The notes under the pieces were generated by a model, which had not been told where the DNA came from, did not search any database, and saw only the letters and a list, made by a program, of their open reading frames with translations. From assembly GCA_016716885.1 (NCBI GenBank), contig JADJUV010000047.1:1-63265 (forward strand): a DNA stretch of 63,265 bases, written 5' to 3'. The position numbers and the translations under genes are program-made. Below, one piece after another: positions 46,338-53,346 of the stretch (the first letter of the stretch is position 1; each line of letters begins with the position of its first letter). The DNA comes from Candidatus Trichofilum aggregatum (GTDB taxonomy: Bacteria; Chloroflexota; Anaerolineae; Promineifilales; Promineifilaceae).

Positions 46338-47150
46338 TTACCCCCGTAACTGGTTGATTTGATCCCGGAGCGCGGCCGCGGCCGCGCGAGCTTTGTCGGC
46401 AAAATCCGGCCCGGCCCCGGCAAAAATGACACTGCGACTGGCGCTAATCACCGGCCCGGCCATCCCATCTGGCCCATAGCGCACCGCTGAGGCCAAATCT
46501 CCCCCCTGCGCCCCAATACCCGGAATGAGAAAGTTGGCCTGGGGCGCCAGTTCGCGAGCCAGGGCCAGCTCTTCCGGGTACGTGGCCCCTACCACATACC
46601 CCAAAGCTCCTTCAACGGCCCACTGCTGGCTCTGGCGAATGACCTCAGCCGAGAGGTTGCCCGGCTGGCGCATATCGCCCTGGAATTGGGTAGCGGAAGG
46701 GTTTGAGGTACGGGCCAGCAGATAGACGGCTTTTTGCGGCCGCGAGCCAATCACCGGCAACACCGCATCCGCCCCCACAAAAGGATTCACTGTTATGGCG
46801 TCTGCTCCCCACTCATCCAGCACCCCCCGTGCCCAGGCCGCCTGTGTGCTGCCAATATCCCCCGTTTTGCAATCCAAAATAATCGGGATGTGGCGGGGAA
46901 TATAAGCAATTGTCCGCTCCAGAGCGATCATCCCTGCCGCCCCCCATTGCAGATAAAAGCCCAGATTCGGTTTGTAAGCACACACCAGGTCGGACGTGGC
47001 GTCAATAATCGCCCGGTTAAAGGGTAATACCGGCTCATCAAACTTGGCTGTCAGCGAAATCGGTAACTTTTCTGGCACCGGGTCCAGCCCAATACAAAGC
47101 CAGGAGTTGTTTTGTTCCTGTACCGCCTGTAACTTTTCCAGATAGTTCAT
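46338..47150 (-). CDS. pyrF: Orotidine 5'-phosphate decarboxylase (type 2)
   Basis: Converts OMP to UMP, the last step of de novo UMP synthesis. 270 residues with WLCIGLDPVPEKLPISLTAK, VCAYKPNLGFYLQWGAAGMI, and the catalytic PIILDCKTGDIGSTQAAWAR (DxKxxDI with Lys and two Asp), followed by ITVNPFVGADAVLPVIGSRP and FLIPGIGAQGGDLASAVRYG (phosphate-binding loop). The length and the SNPSATQFQ loop place it in the long type 2 (mycobacterial/Myxococcus-like) group. Third gene of the pyrC-pyrB-pyrF set, separated from pyrB by two hairpin repeats. Confidence 0.95.
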   Translation of the reverse strand: MNYLEKLQAVQEQNNSWLCIGLDPVPEKLPISLTAKFDEPVLPFNRAIIDATSDLVCAYKPNLGFYLQWGAAGMIALERTIAYIPRHIPIILDCKTGDIGSTQAAWARGVLDEWGADAITVNPFVGADAVLPVIGSRPQKAVYLLARTSNPSATQFQGDMRQPGNLSAEVIRQSQQWAVEGALGYVVGATYPEELALARELAPQANFLIPGIGAQGGDLASAVRYGPDGMAGPVISASRSVIFAGAGPDFADKARAAAAALRDQINQLRG

Positions 47151-47168
47151 TTGCCACTCCCTTGCCTT

Positions 47169-47306
47169 GGTTCGTAGTGACCGCTTTAGCGGGTTTTGCC
47201 CGCTAAAGCGGTCACTACGAACCGGGACACCCTTAAAACAGGTGCTACCTCTTCGTTTGTCGTAACGGCTTTAGCCGGTTTGCCCGCTAAAGCGGTCACT
47301 ACGAAC
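47169..47306. repeat. TAGTGACCGC hairpin repeats, copies 3 and 4
   Basis: Copy 3 at 47169-47223 (arms GGTTCGTAGTGACCGCTTTA / TAAAGCGGTCACTACGAACC) and a diverged copy 4 at 47255-47306 (left arm GTTTGTCGTAACGGCTTTAG), 31 bases apart. They fill the pyrB-pyrF junction and may affect mRNA stability or processing there. Confidence 0.85.
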
Positions 47307-47314
47307 AGAGGAAA

Positions 47315-48325
47315 TTATGCCTTGCCCAATACGGCCGCCAACAAGGCCATCCGTACATACATGCCGTTCTGCACCTGCCGGAAGTACGCCGCCCGTGCAT
47401 CACTATCCACGTTGTAATGGATTTCACCTACCCGGGGCAACGGATGCATGATGATCATCTTCTTTTTAGCTTTAGTCATCAGGTCAGTAGTGATTTCATA
47501 GAGGTTCTTCACTTCCTCATATTGGGCCAGATCGGAGAAGCGCTCCTTCTGAACTCGCGTCACGTACAACACATCGGCATTCTGAATGACATCGGCCACG
47601 TCATGGGTTTCACGTACATCTACCCCGGCATCTTTCACCTCGTTCATAATGGTAAGCGGCAGGCGTAACATCTCTGGTGACACAAAGCGCAAACTGACGT
47701 TGTAATGGAGGAGCAGTTTGGTCAGGGAGTGAACCGTGCGCCCATAGCGCAAATCACCCACCATCGCCACTTTTAAGCCATCGAGCGTGCCCAGCTCCTC
47801 TTTTATCGTGAACATGTCTAACAAGGCTTGAGTAGGATGTTCACCAGGCCCATCGCCAGCGTTGATAACCGGGATGTTGGCGTAGTCGGCGGCCACTTTG
47901 GCCGAGCCAAGTTCCGGGTGACGCAGAACGATTACATCAGAATATTGCTCCAGGGTGCGGATAGTGTCGGGCAGGGTCTCCCCTTTGCTGACCGAACTGA
48001 ACTGCACCCCTTGGGTAATCGGGATGACGCTCCCGCCTAGCCGCTCCATGGCGGCAATAAAGGACGCGCTGGTACGGGTGCTGGGTTCATAGAAGAGGCA
48101 GGTGAGGATGTACCCCTTGAGCAGATCGACGGCTCCGACTCGTTGCACCATCTGGCGCATTTCGTGGGCGCGGGCAAAGATGTATTCCAGCGTGTCGGTG
48201 CTAAATTGGGAAACAGAAAGCACATCCTGGCCCACGAGTGGGTTGGTGTGATGACCATTTTGTTTGCTGGCATGGGCCAGCATGGCATCCAGGTCAAACA
48301 GAGGTTGTAATTTATTGAGGCTCAT
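47315..48325 (-). CDS. pyrB: Aspartate carbamoyltransferase, catalytic chain
   Basis: Condenses carbamoyl phosphate and aspartate. 336 residues from ATG 48325 (MSLNKLQPLFDLDAMLAHAS) with AAGGAG six bases upstream; the Met at 48343 has no site. Carbamoyl-phosphate motif FYEPSTRTSASFIAAMERLG, the 80s-loop-like VQFSSVSKGETLPDTIRTLE (Ser, Lys), HPTQALLDMFTIKEELG, and the Asp-binding loop MHPLPRVGEIHYNVDSDARA. No regulatory chain (pyrI) gene is present nearby. Between pyrC and pyrF; the pyrC-pyrB gap includes a G/C-run block of doubtful quality. Confidence 0.95.
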   Translation of the reverse strand: MSLNKLQPLFDLDAMLAHASKQNGHHTNPLVGQDVLSVSQFSTDTLEYIFARAHEMRQMVQRVGAVDLLKGYILTCLFYEPSTRTSASFIAAMERLGGSVIPITQGVQFSSVSKGETLPDTIRTLEQYSDVIVLRHPELGSAKVAADYANIPVINAGDGPGEHPTQALLDMFTIKEELGTLDGLKVAMVGDLRYGRTVHSLTKLLLHYNVSLRFVSPEMLRLPLTIMNEVKDAGVDVRETHDVADVIQNADVLYVTRVQKERFSDLAQYEEVKNLYEITTDLMTKAKKKMIIMHPLPRVGEIHYNVDSDARAAYFRQVQNGMYVRMALLAAVLGKA

Positions 48326-48382
48326 TTTATTCTCCTTTTTCATTGAATGAGTGAATTGTTGATGAAAGCTGGGCTAAGGGAC

Positions 48383-48480
48383 CCCTTCCCGGGCCCCCCC
48401 GGGGGGGGGGGGGGCCCGGGGGGGGGGAAAACGGGGGGAGGGGGGGGGGCGGCGGGGCCCCCCCCCCGGCAAAGCCAAAA
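48383..48480. other. G/C homopolymer block, probable sequencing or assembly artefact
   Basis: Nearly 100 bases of C and G runs of up to about 14 (CCCGGGCCCCCCC, a long G run, CCCGGG, further G runs, then CCCCCCCCCC). It has no counterpart in base composition around it and lies in the pyrC-pyrB junction. AAGGGACC before and GGTCCCTT after it are inverse to each other, so a real hairpin may have been mis-assembled here. Confidence 0.7.
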
Positions 48481-48511
48481 CCCCCCGAAAGAAAAAATGG
48501 ATGTTGGTCCC

Positions 48512-49582
48512 TTAATGGGGGGAGTAGGGGAGCACGCGGCCGCGTCCTCGCTCACCCACTACCTGCCCATTTTCTACCACCACGCGGCCGCGCAAAACCA
48601 CCCGCTCCACCCGGCCCACCACTTCCCAACCGGCAAAAGGTGTCCAACCGCATTTCGTGTAGAGAGCGTCGTTGTCAATTAAGTAAGTTGCGGCCGCGTC
48701 TACTTCCACCCAGGTATCCTCTTGTTCGGGCAAATTGTACAGGCGGCGGGGATTGGTATACATGAGGTCAATCAGCCGTGCCAACGTGAGGCGTCCCTGC
48801 TGAACGGCAGTTAGCATGAGCGGCAACGATGTTTCTAAACCGGCTACTCCCGGCGGTGGGGTAGAGGATTGTTTTTCGTGTAGCGAATGAGGGGCATGAT
48901 CCGTAGCAATACAATCAATCGTGCTGTGCAAATGCTCCCACAGCGCATCCACATCACTTTGGCTACCAAGAAGCGGCCGCATGTCACCTAGTGGCCCCAG
49001 CCGTTCTGCATCAGCCACGGTCATAAACAAATGGTGGGGCGTGACTTCGCAGGTAACCGGTAATCCTTGGGCTTTGGCATCGGCAATGAGTTCAATCTCT
49101 TCACGGCGGCTGATGTGGCAGAAATGGACGGGGCGATTGGTCGCGGCCGCAAGCCCAATGCCCACCGCCACGCTCTGTTTTTCGGCGTGCATAGCAATGA
49201 GTTTCTCACGGGGCCAGTCACGGAAACAGGCCCGCAACGTCGGCACATCGTCTACCCGCAACTGCCCAAAGGTGTCGTTGAGGTAAATTTTGAGGGCAAC
49301 GGCCTGGGGAGCCAGTTCAGCCAGGTGGTGAATATGGGCAGGGCTGGCTCCGGCAAACAGGCCCACATCACAATAGGCGTCTGCGGCCGCGAGGCGCCGT
49401 GTTTCAGCCAGCACTTCCGGGGTACACAGAGGGGGTGAGGTATTGGGCATACCCAAAATCATGGTGATGCCGCCCGCTAACGCGGCCGCGGTTCCCGTAG
49501 CAAAATCCTCTTTGTGCTCTCCGCCCGGAACTCGTAAATGGGTATGTACATCAATCAGACCAGGCAAACGAATCGTCGTCAT
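48512..49582 (-). CDS. pyrC: Dihydroorotase
   Basis: Zinc amidohydrolase that cyclises carbamoyl aspartate to dihydroorotate. 356 residues from ATG 49582 (MTTIRLPGLIDVHTHLRVPG) with GGAG five bases upstream. HTHLR (two zinc His plus Arg), VALKIYLNDTFG (the Lys expected to be carbamylated), AMHAEKQ, VHFCHISRREE (His), VTPHHLF and CIATDHAPHSLHEK (catalytic Asp) are all present. Shorter than the 420-residue class I enzymes and similar to the DHO domain of CAD, lacking part of the N-terminal beta sandwich. First gene of the pyrimidine set; a terminator-like hairpin precedes it. Confidence 0.95.
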   Translation of the reverse strand: MTTIRLPGLIDVHTHLRVPGGEHKEDFATGTAAALAGGITMILGMPNTSPPLCTPEVLAETRRLAAADAYCDVGLFAGASPAHIHHLAELAPQAVALKIYLNDTFGQLRVDDVPTLRACFRDWPREKLIAMHAEKQSVAVGIGLAAATNRPVHFCHISRREEIELIADAKAQGLPVTCEVTPHHLFMTVADAERLGPLGDMRPLLGSQSDVDALWEHLHSTIDCIATDHAPHSLHEKQSSTPPPGVAGLETSLPLMLTAVQQGRLTLARLIDLMYTNPRRLYNLPEQEDTWVEVDAAATYLIDNDALYTKCGWTPFAGWEVVGRVERVVLRGRVVVENGQVVGERGRGRVLPYSPH

Positions 49583-49642
49583 AATCACTCCTTTATTTGC
49601 CAGGAACGCTCTAACAATGGCCTGATTTTAGGCGTCCGGGCA

Positions 49643-49681
49643 AAAAAAAACCTGATCCTTTTTTTTAAGGATCAGGTTTGA
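49643..49681 (-). terminator. Intrinsic terminator between the response regulator and pyrC
   Basis: Stem AAACCTGATCCTT/AAGGATCAGGTTT with a six-base loop; on the minus strand it is followed by a run of nine T. It lies about 65 bases before the pyrC start, so it may end the response-regulator transcript or act as a pyr attenuator. Confidence 0.8.
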
Positions 49682-49872
49682 GAAATTGTTCGCTGGCGCT
49701 TCTGAAAGGAAGCGATGAAGGGTAAAAATAAGAAGGGGTTGTGTATTTCCAGTACGCCAGATCATCATAACACGCTTTTCCGCACTGGAGAAGCAATGCT
49801 AGCACGATTGCCCGGTAAGGGCAAATCTAGCCGGACAATATGGAATAAGTCAGCCCAGCCCAAGAGCAACTT

Positions 49873-50262
49873 TTAGCTCTGCACTAAAAAAGGCGTGCCT
49901 GCTTTGATCTGGCGAATAGCGGGAAGAAGCTCTGATGAGATATGGGTTTTGAGAAGGTAGCCCCGTGCTCCCAGACGCAAAGCTTCGCGAGCTAATGATG
50001 CATCGGCAAACATGGATAGGATGAGTACCAGAGCCGGGATTTTCATTTCCATGAGGCGACGGGTGACAGAAATGCCATTCATTCGTGGCATGGAAACGTC
50101 CAGCAAAACCAGATCGGGTTGCAGATTGGAGATGAGGTCTATGGCGTCCTCACCGTTGTCCGCCTCACCAACAACTTGTATATCCGAAGATTGGCTGAGT
50201 AACATACGCAGACTACGTCTGACTAAAGTGTGATCATCTACAATCACCACGCGAATTGTCAC
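49873..50262 (-). CDS. Single-domain NarL-type response regulator (receiver only)
   Basis: 129 residues from GTG 50262 (VTIRVVIVDDHTLVRRSLRM) with AGGAG 8 bases upstream. Receiver motifs: VDDH, PDLVLLDVSMPRMNGISVTR (phospho-acceptor Asp), ILSMFADAS (Ser in the Thr/Ser position) and YLLKTHISSELLPAIRQIKA (Lys). VVIVDDHTLVR is characteristic of NarL/FixJ regulators, but the frame stops (GTPFLVQS) where the LuxR-type HTH should follow and no HTH-coding remnant was noticed downstream. So either a stand-alone receiver or a truncated regulator. No kinase lies nearby. Confidence 0.75.
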   Translation of the reverse strand: MTIRVVIVDDHTLVRRSLRMLLSQSSDIQVVGEADNGEDAIDLISNLQPDLVLLDVSMPRMNGISVTRRLMEMKIPALVLILSMFADASLAREALRLGARGYLLKTHISSELLPAIRQIKAGTPFLVQS

Positions 50263-50827
50263 GATAATGGCTCCTAAAAAAGTTGCAGGTTGCAAGTTGC
50301 AGGCTTCCACAGTTCCTAGAGTTCCCCTGAGTTTCTCACTCCTCCCCAGTTATCTGTGCTTGAACCTAAGTATTACTTGAAAAACCTAACAAGAGCACTT
50401 ACAGGTTTGCTAAAGGGTCCAAGAGCGGTTATTAAAGCAAAGCACTGTGAAATGAAATGCTGAGGTGCTACATCTTCTCCAAGACTTCGCTGGGAAAAAA
50501 GGTGTATACACGGATAGGATGAACAAGGATAAAAGCCAAAACCATCGGTGTTCTCCATCCGTGTATAAAGGGGTCAAGAGCCATTTTTCAAGAACATAGA
50601 CAAAAAATTGTCGATGTTGGCGCGTAAGTGCCTATATGTCAGGATAAAGATCATGCGAATGTCATGATCTCCCGTCTGGTAATTGGGTCAAGGCTTTGTT
50701 TACAATGACCAGACTGTGTCTCAGATTCACTCTATTTGAAACCCTAACCTGGACCAGCCAGAACCAAACCTGAATACCAAAACGAGCCAACCAGGAGTTG
50801 GAGACGGTACCTCAACAGGAGAAACCA
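50263..50827. other. Gap with short repeats ahead of the radical SAM gene
   Basis: 565 bases without a gene. It has TTGCAGG/TTGCAAG heptamer-type repeats at 50280-50300 and an 11-bp inverted repeat TATACACGGAT (50505-50515) / ATCCGTGTATA (50557-50567). The promoter for the radical SAM gene should lie near 50700; no confident hexamers. Confidence 0.5.
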
Positions 50828-52129
50828 ATGACTACTCTCACAGGGCAGGAAATGGCCCGCACCCTTAACCAGCGTACGGCGCAACCGGAAATTGAATGGG
50901 CAACGGTGGATGAGGCGGGACGATTGGTGTTACCCGCGGCCGCGGCCGCGAAACTAGGTCTTATCCCCGGCACACAAGTCCGCCTGGAAGAGTTGCAAAA
51001 CGGTTTGCGGATTCATCGCCCTGTAACCCACCTGACCAAGCTATACATAGAACCAACCGATAACTGCAACATCGCCTGCCGCACCTGCTTTCGTAATGCC
51101 TGGGATGCACCAATGGGAAGGATGAGCGCGGCCGCGTTTTCCGCCGTTCTTGAGGGGCTTGACGCATTTGCACAGATGCCTACTGTATTCTTCGGCGGCA
51201 TCGGCGAGCCACTCTTCCACCCGCGCACCCCCGAATGGGTTGCCCAGGTCAAACAACGCGGCGCCCGCGTGGAATTGATCACCAACGGAACCCTGCTCAC
51301 AGAAAAGAAAACGCATCAACTCATTGACGCTGGCCTGGACATACTCTGGGTATCGCTAGATGGGGCTTCACCGGAAAGTTTTGCCGATGTGCGCCTGGGC
51401 GCTGAACTCCCCACTGTATTAGAAAACCTGCGCCGCTTTCGTCAACTGCGCAAAGGCGGACATTATCCCCGGCCTGAACTGGGCATCGCTTTTGTGGCCA
51501 TGAAGCGCAACATCAACGACCTACCCCTGGTGCTCAAATTGGCTCGTGAACTGGGGGCCAAACATTTCAACGTCAGCAATGTTTTACCAGTGACACCAGA
51601 GTTGCAAGCCGAGATGCTCTATACCAGCACGATTCGCGGCCTGACCTATCTACCGTCGCACAATATCCCCCATCTCAGCCTGCCCAAAATGGATTTCAAC
51701 GAACTCACCCGCGAAGCGCTATTCCAGGCTTTTCAGAGCGGTTTTAATGTCAGTTATGCCGGTTACAACTGGGGTGGGGCTACTGATGTCTGCAATTACA
51801 TTGAAAATGGCACCATGACCATTGCCTGGAATGGGGATGTCAGTCCGTGCTGGCCGCTTATGCATACCCACACCTCATACCTACACGGCAAACCCCGTGT
51901 CAGCTATCATCATCGTGTGGGCAACATCAACGAACGTTCCTTACGTGATTTGTGGCTTGACCCGGAATATGTAAAATACCGCCAACGTGTGCAATCCTTT
52001 GCTTTCGCTCCTTGTACCGCCTGTGGCGGTTGTGAACTCTCAGAGTCAAATGAAGAAGATTGTTACGGCAATGAGTTTCCTGCTTGTGGCGGTTGCTTGT
52101 GGGCGCAAGGAGTCATCCAGTGCCCCTAA
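50828..52129 (+). CDS. Tungsten-oxidoreductase-type radical SAM maturase with AbrB-like N-domain and SPASM-type C-terminus
   Basis: 433 residues from ATG 50828 (CAGGAG 7 bases upstream). Residues about 20-65 (EWATVDEAGRLVLPAAAAAK; LGLIPGTQVRLEELQNGLRI) look like a swapped-hairpin AbrB/MraZ-type barrel. The radical SAM core follows with EPTDNCNIACRTCFRNAWD (CxxxCxxC, 4Fe-4S and SAM), VFFGGIGEPLFHP (GGE-like motif) and LITNGTLLT. The C-terminus has Cys clusters PCTACGGCEL, EEDCYGNEFPACGGCLWAQG, as in SPASM-type auxiliary clusters. The layout and the nearby AOR gene fit the tungsten cofactor oxidoreductase maturase family (TIGR04317 type). It would act on AOR or its metal cofactor; the exact reaction is not known to me. 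Confidence 0.8.
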   Translation: MTTLTGQEMARTLNQRTAQPEIEWATVDEAGRLVLPAAAAAKLGLIPGTQVRLEELQNGLRIHRPVTHLTKLYIEPTDNCNIACRTCFRNAWDAPMGRMSAAAFSAVLEGLDAFAQMPTVFFGGIGEPLFHPRTPEWVAQVKQRGARVELITNGTLLTEKKTHQLIDAGLDILWVSLDGASPESFADVRLGAELPTVLENLRRFRQLRKGGHYPRPELGIAFVAMKRNINDLPLVLKLARELGAKHFNVSNVLPVTPELQAEMLYTSTIRGLTYLPSHNIPHLSLPKMDFNELTREALFQAFQSGFNVSYAGYNWGGATDVCNYIENGTMTIAWNGDVSPCWPLMHTHTSYLHGKPRVSYHHRVGNINERSLRDLWLDPEYVKYRQRVQSFAFAPCTACGGCELSESNEEDCYGNEFPACGGCLWAQGVIQCP

Positions 52130-52142
52130 GGAACGCGCATCA

Positions 52143-52194
52143 AATAAGTTACAGGAATCTGGAGAGCAGTACAGCTTTACGAAAGTCAGACGTA
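52143..52194. repeat. 52-bp dispersed repeat, copy B (inverse of 42850-42901)
   Basis: AATAAGTTACAGGAATCTGG through CTTTACGAAAGTCAGACGTA. It starts 14 bases after the radical SAM stop codon. Confidence 0.65.
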
Positions 52195-52224
52195 TGTTTT
52201 TATGACACGTCTCACCCTTGGTTT

Positions 52225-52375
52225 GTCGCCGGAAACCCCCACCCCTAACCCCGCCCCCAAGGGCGGGGAACTTTTCTAGGCGCGGTTTTTCGGGACGAAG
52301 GCCCGAAAAACCGCGCATCCAGGGTTCCCCCTTCCCCCGGGGAAGGGGGTCAGGGGGATGGGTCTTCCGACTCCA
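52225..52375. repeat. C-rich repeat with three nested hairpins
   Basis: CCCCCACCCCTAACCCCGCC at the left and GGGTCAGGGGGATGGG at the right, enclosing CCCCGCCC/GGGCGGGG, CGCGGTTTTTCGGG/CCCGAAAAACCGCG (14 bp perfect, near 52281-52315) and CCCTTCCCC/GGGGAAGGG. A shorter relative is at 57748-57790. It separates the maturase from the MoaD-like gene. Confidence 0.7.
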
Positions 52376-52482
52376 TCTGCCCAGGACTTGGGTAAAGCAG
52401 GTCGTGTCTCTCATCTCCGTTCAGCAGGTTATTAATCCTTGTTCCCAAGGCCATCGGCCACCTATTTTCAGGATGGTAAACG

Positions 52483-52761
52483 ATGAAAGCGAATTTTTAT
52501 GCCACCTTGCGCCAGATCACCGGTCAAAAAACGGTGGAGTTTGTGTTACCTGCCGAGGCCACCATCGGAGAGTTGCTCCATAAGGTTCTGGAAACCTATC
52601 CGCCGATGGTAGAGCATCTGTTGGATGAACACGGGGAGTTGTATCGGCATGTTCATTTGTTCATCAATGGGCGCGACGTGTGTTATTTGGAGAACACCCT
52701 GGGCACACCCCTGAACCCTGAGGACAAGGTTGACTTTTTCCCCGCCGTGGGGGGAGGGTAG
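52483..52761 (+). CDS. MoaD/ThiS-family sulfur carrier protein
   Basis: 92 residues, beta-grasp fold: MKANFYATLRQITGQKTVEF, ATIGELLHKVLETYPPMVEH, VHLFINGRDVCYLENTLGTP and C-terminal DKVDFFPAVGGG. The last Gly pair is the thiocarboxylate site of MoaD proteins. In this context it most likely supplies dithiolene sulfur for tungstopterin of the AOR encoded opposite. The moderate site GGATGG precedes the start. The DUF1952-like gene begins 5 bases after its stop. Confidence 0.88.
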   Translation: MKANFYATLRQITGQKTVEFVLPAEATIGELLHKVLETYPPMVEHLLDEHGELYRHVHLFINGRDVCYLENTLGTPLNPEDKVDFFPAVGGG

Positions 52762-52765
52762 GTGT

Positions 52766-53023
52766 GTGGTCCGATATGAAAAGATGGTGCGGGGCATCCC
52801 ATTATGGCTGTTGCAGGAATATTTGCAGGAAATGGGGGGCACAAGCCAGGGTCAGGGCCAGATTGATACGCCCCATTGGTCGGCCCGCCTGACCCAACTG
52901 GATGATTTTCAGATTGGTTCGTTGCGGGTGGGGCAGGTGGAGCTTAGCATTGTGGGTGAGGCTGAGGCTATGCACCTGTTGCAACAGGTGCTAGAGAAGA
53001 AGTTGTTGCGGGCGGGTGGGTAG
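52766..53023 (+). CDS. Small DUF1952-like protein
   Basis: 85 residues; GTG start at 52766 with GGAGG about 8 bases upstream, five bases after the MoaD-like stop, so an operon. Sequence VRYEKMVRGIPLWLLQEYLQ, then QIDTPHWSARLTQLDDFQIG and GQVELSIVGEAEAMHLLQQV. 'RGIP...L..YL.E.GG' and 'GW.A.L......IGSL..G...L...G' resemble DUF1952, a family of about 85 residues that I associate with AOR/MoaD neighbourhoods. Function unknown; an accessory role in tungsten-enzyme maturation is inference from context. Confidence 0.6.
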   Translation: MVRYEKMVRGIPLWLLQEYLQEMGGTSQGQGQIDTPHWSARLTQLDDFQIGSLRVGQVELSIVGEAEAMHLLQQVLEKKLLRAGG

Positions 53024-53090
53024 CCAACTCCCCAAAAAGGAAAAGACCGCACGCTCTCTTGTTTTACAGCTTTCAAGAAAAAATTTTTGC

Positions 53091-53145
53091 TTGTAGTGAC
53101 CGCTTTAGCGGGCTAACACAGCCGCCAAAGCGGTCACTACGAACC
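53091..53145. repeat. TAGTGACCGC hairpin repeat, copy 5
   Basis: TTGTAGTGACCGCTTTAGCG with inverse arm CAAAGCGGTCACTACGAACC. Between convergent DUF1952-like and AOR genes. Confidence 0.85.
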
Positions 53146-53247
53146 AAGACCCAAAAAAAATTTTGAAAAATTTTGGGGGGGGTTTGGGGTCGCGAACGAT
53201 AAACGTTAGCTGTTCAGATAAAACATGCCGCGTTCTATAGCTGACCT

Positions 53248-53302
53248 TGATCAAAAAGATCGGAGCCATCTGAATATCCAGGTGGCTCCGATCTTTTGAT
53301 CA
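53248..53302. terminator. Bidirectional terminator between DUF1952-like and AOR genes
   Basis: TGATCAAAAAGATCGGAGCC / GGCTCCGATCTTTTGATCA, a stem of about 19 bp with one bulge and a 14-base loop; both strands end in U-rich segments. Confidence 0.85.
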
Positions 53303-53346
53303 GACATACACAACGACGAAAAGCTTTTTAGGAACCCCGCGTCTGG

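Noticed and set aside
47169..47306. Two nearby hairpin repeats considered as a CRISPR array
   Set aside because: Only two units, each a palindrome also found dispersed at three other sites; no cas genes.
48347..48682. Gly/Pro-rich frame
   Set aside because: Created by the G/C homopolymer block and antisense to pyrC.
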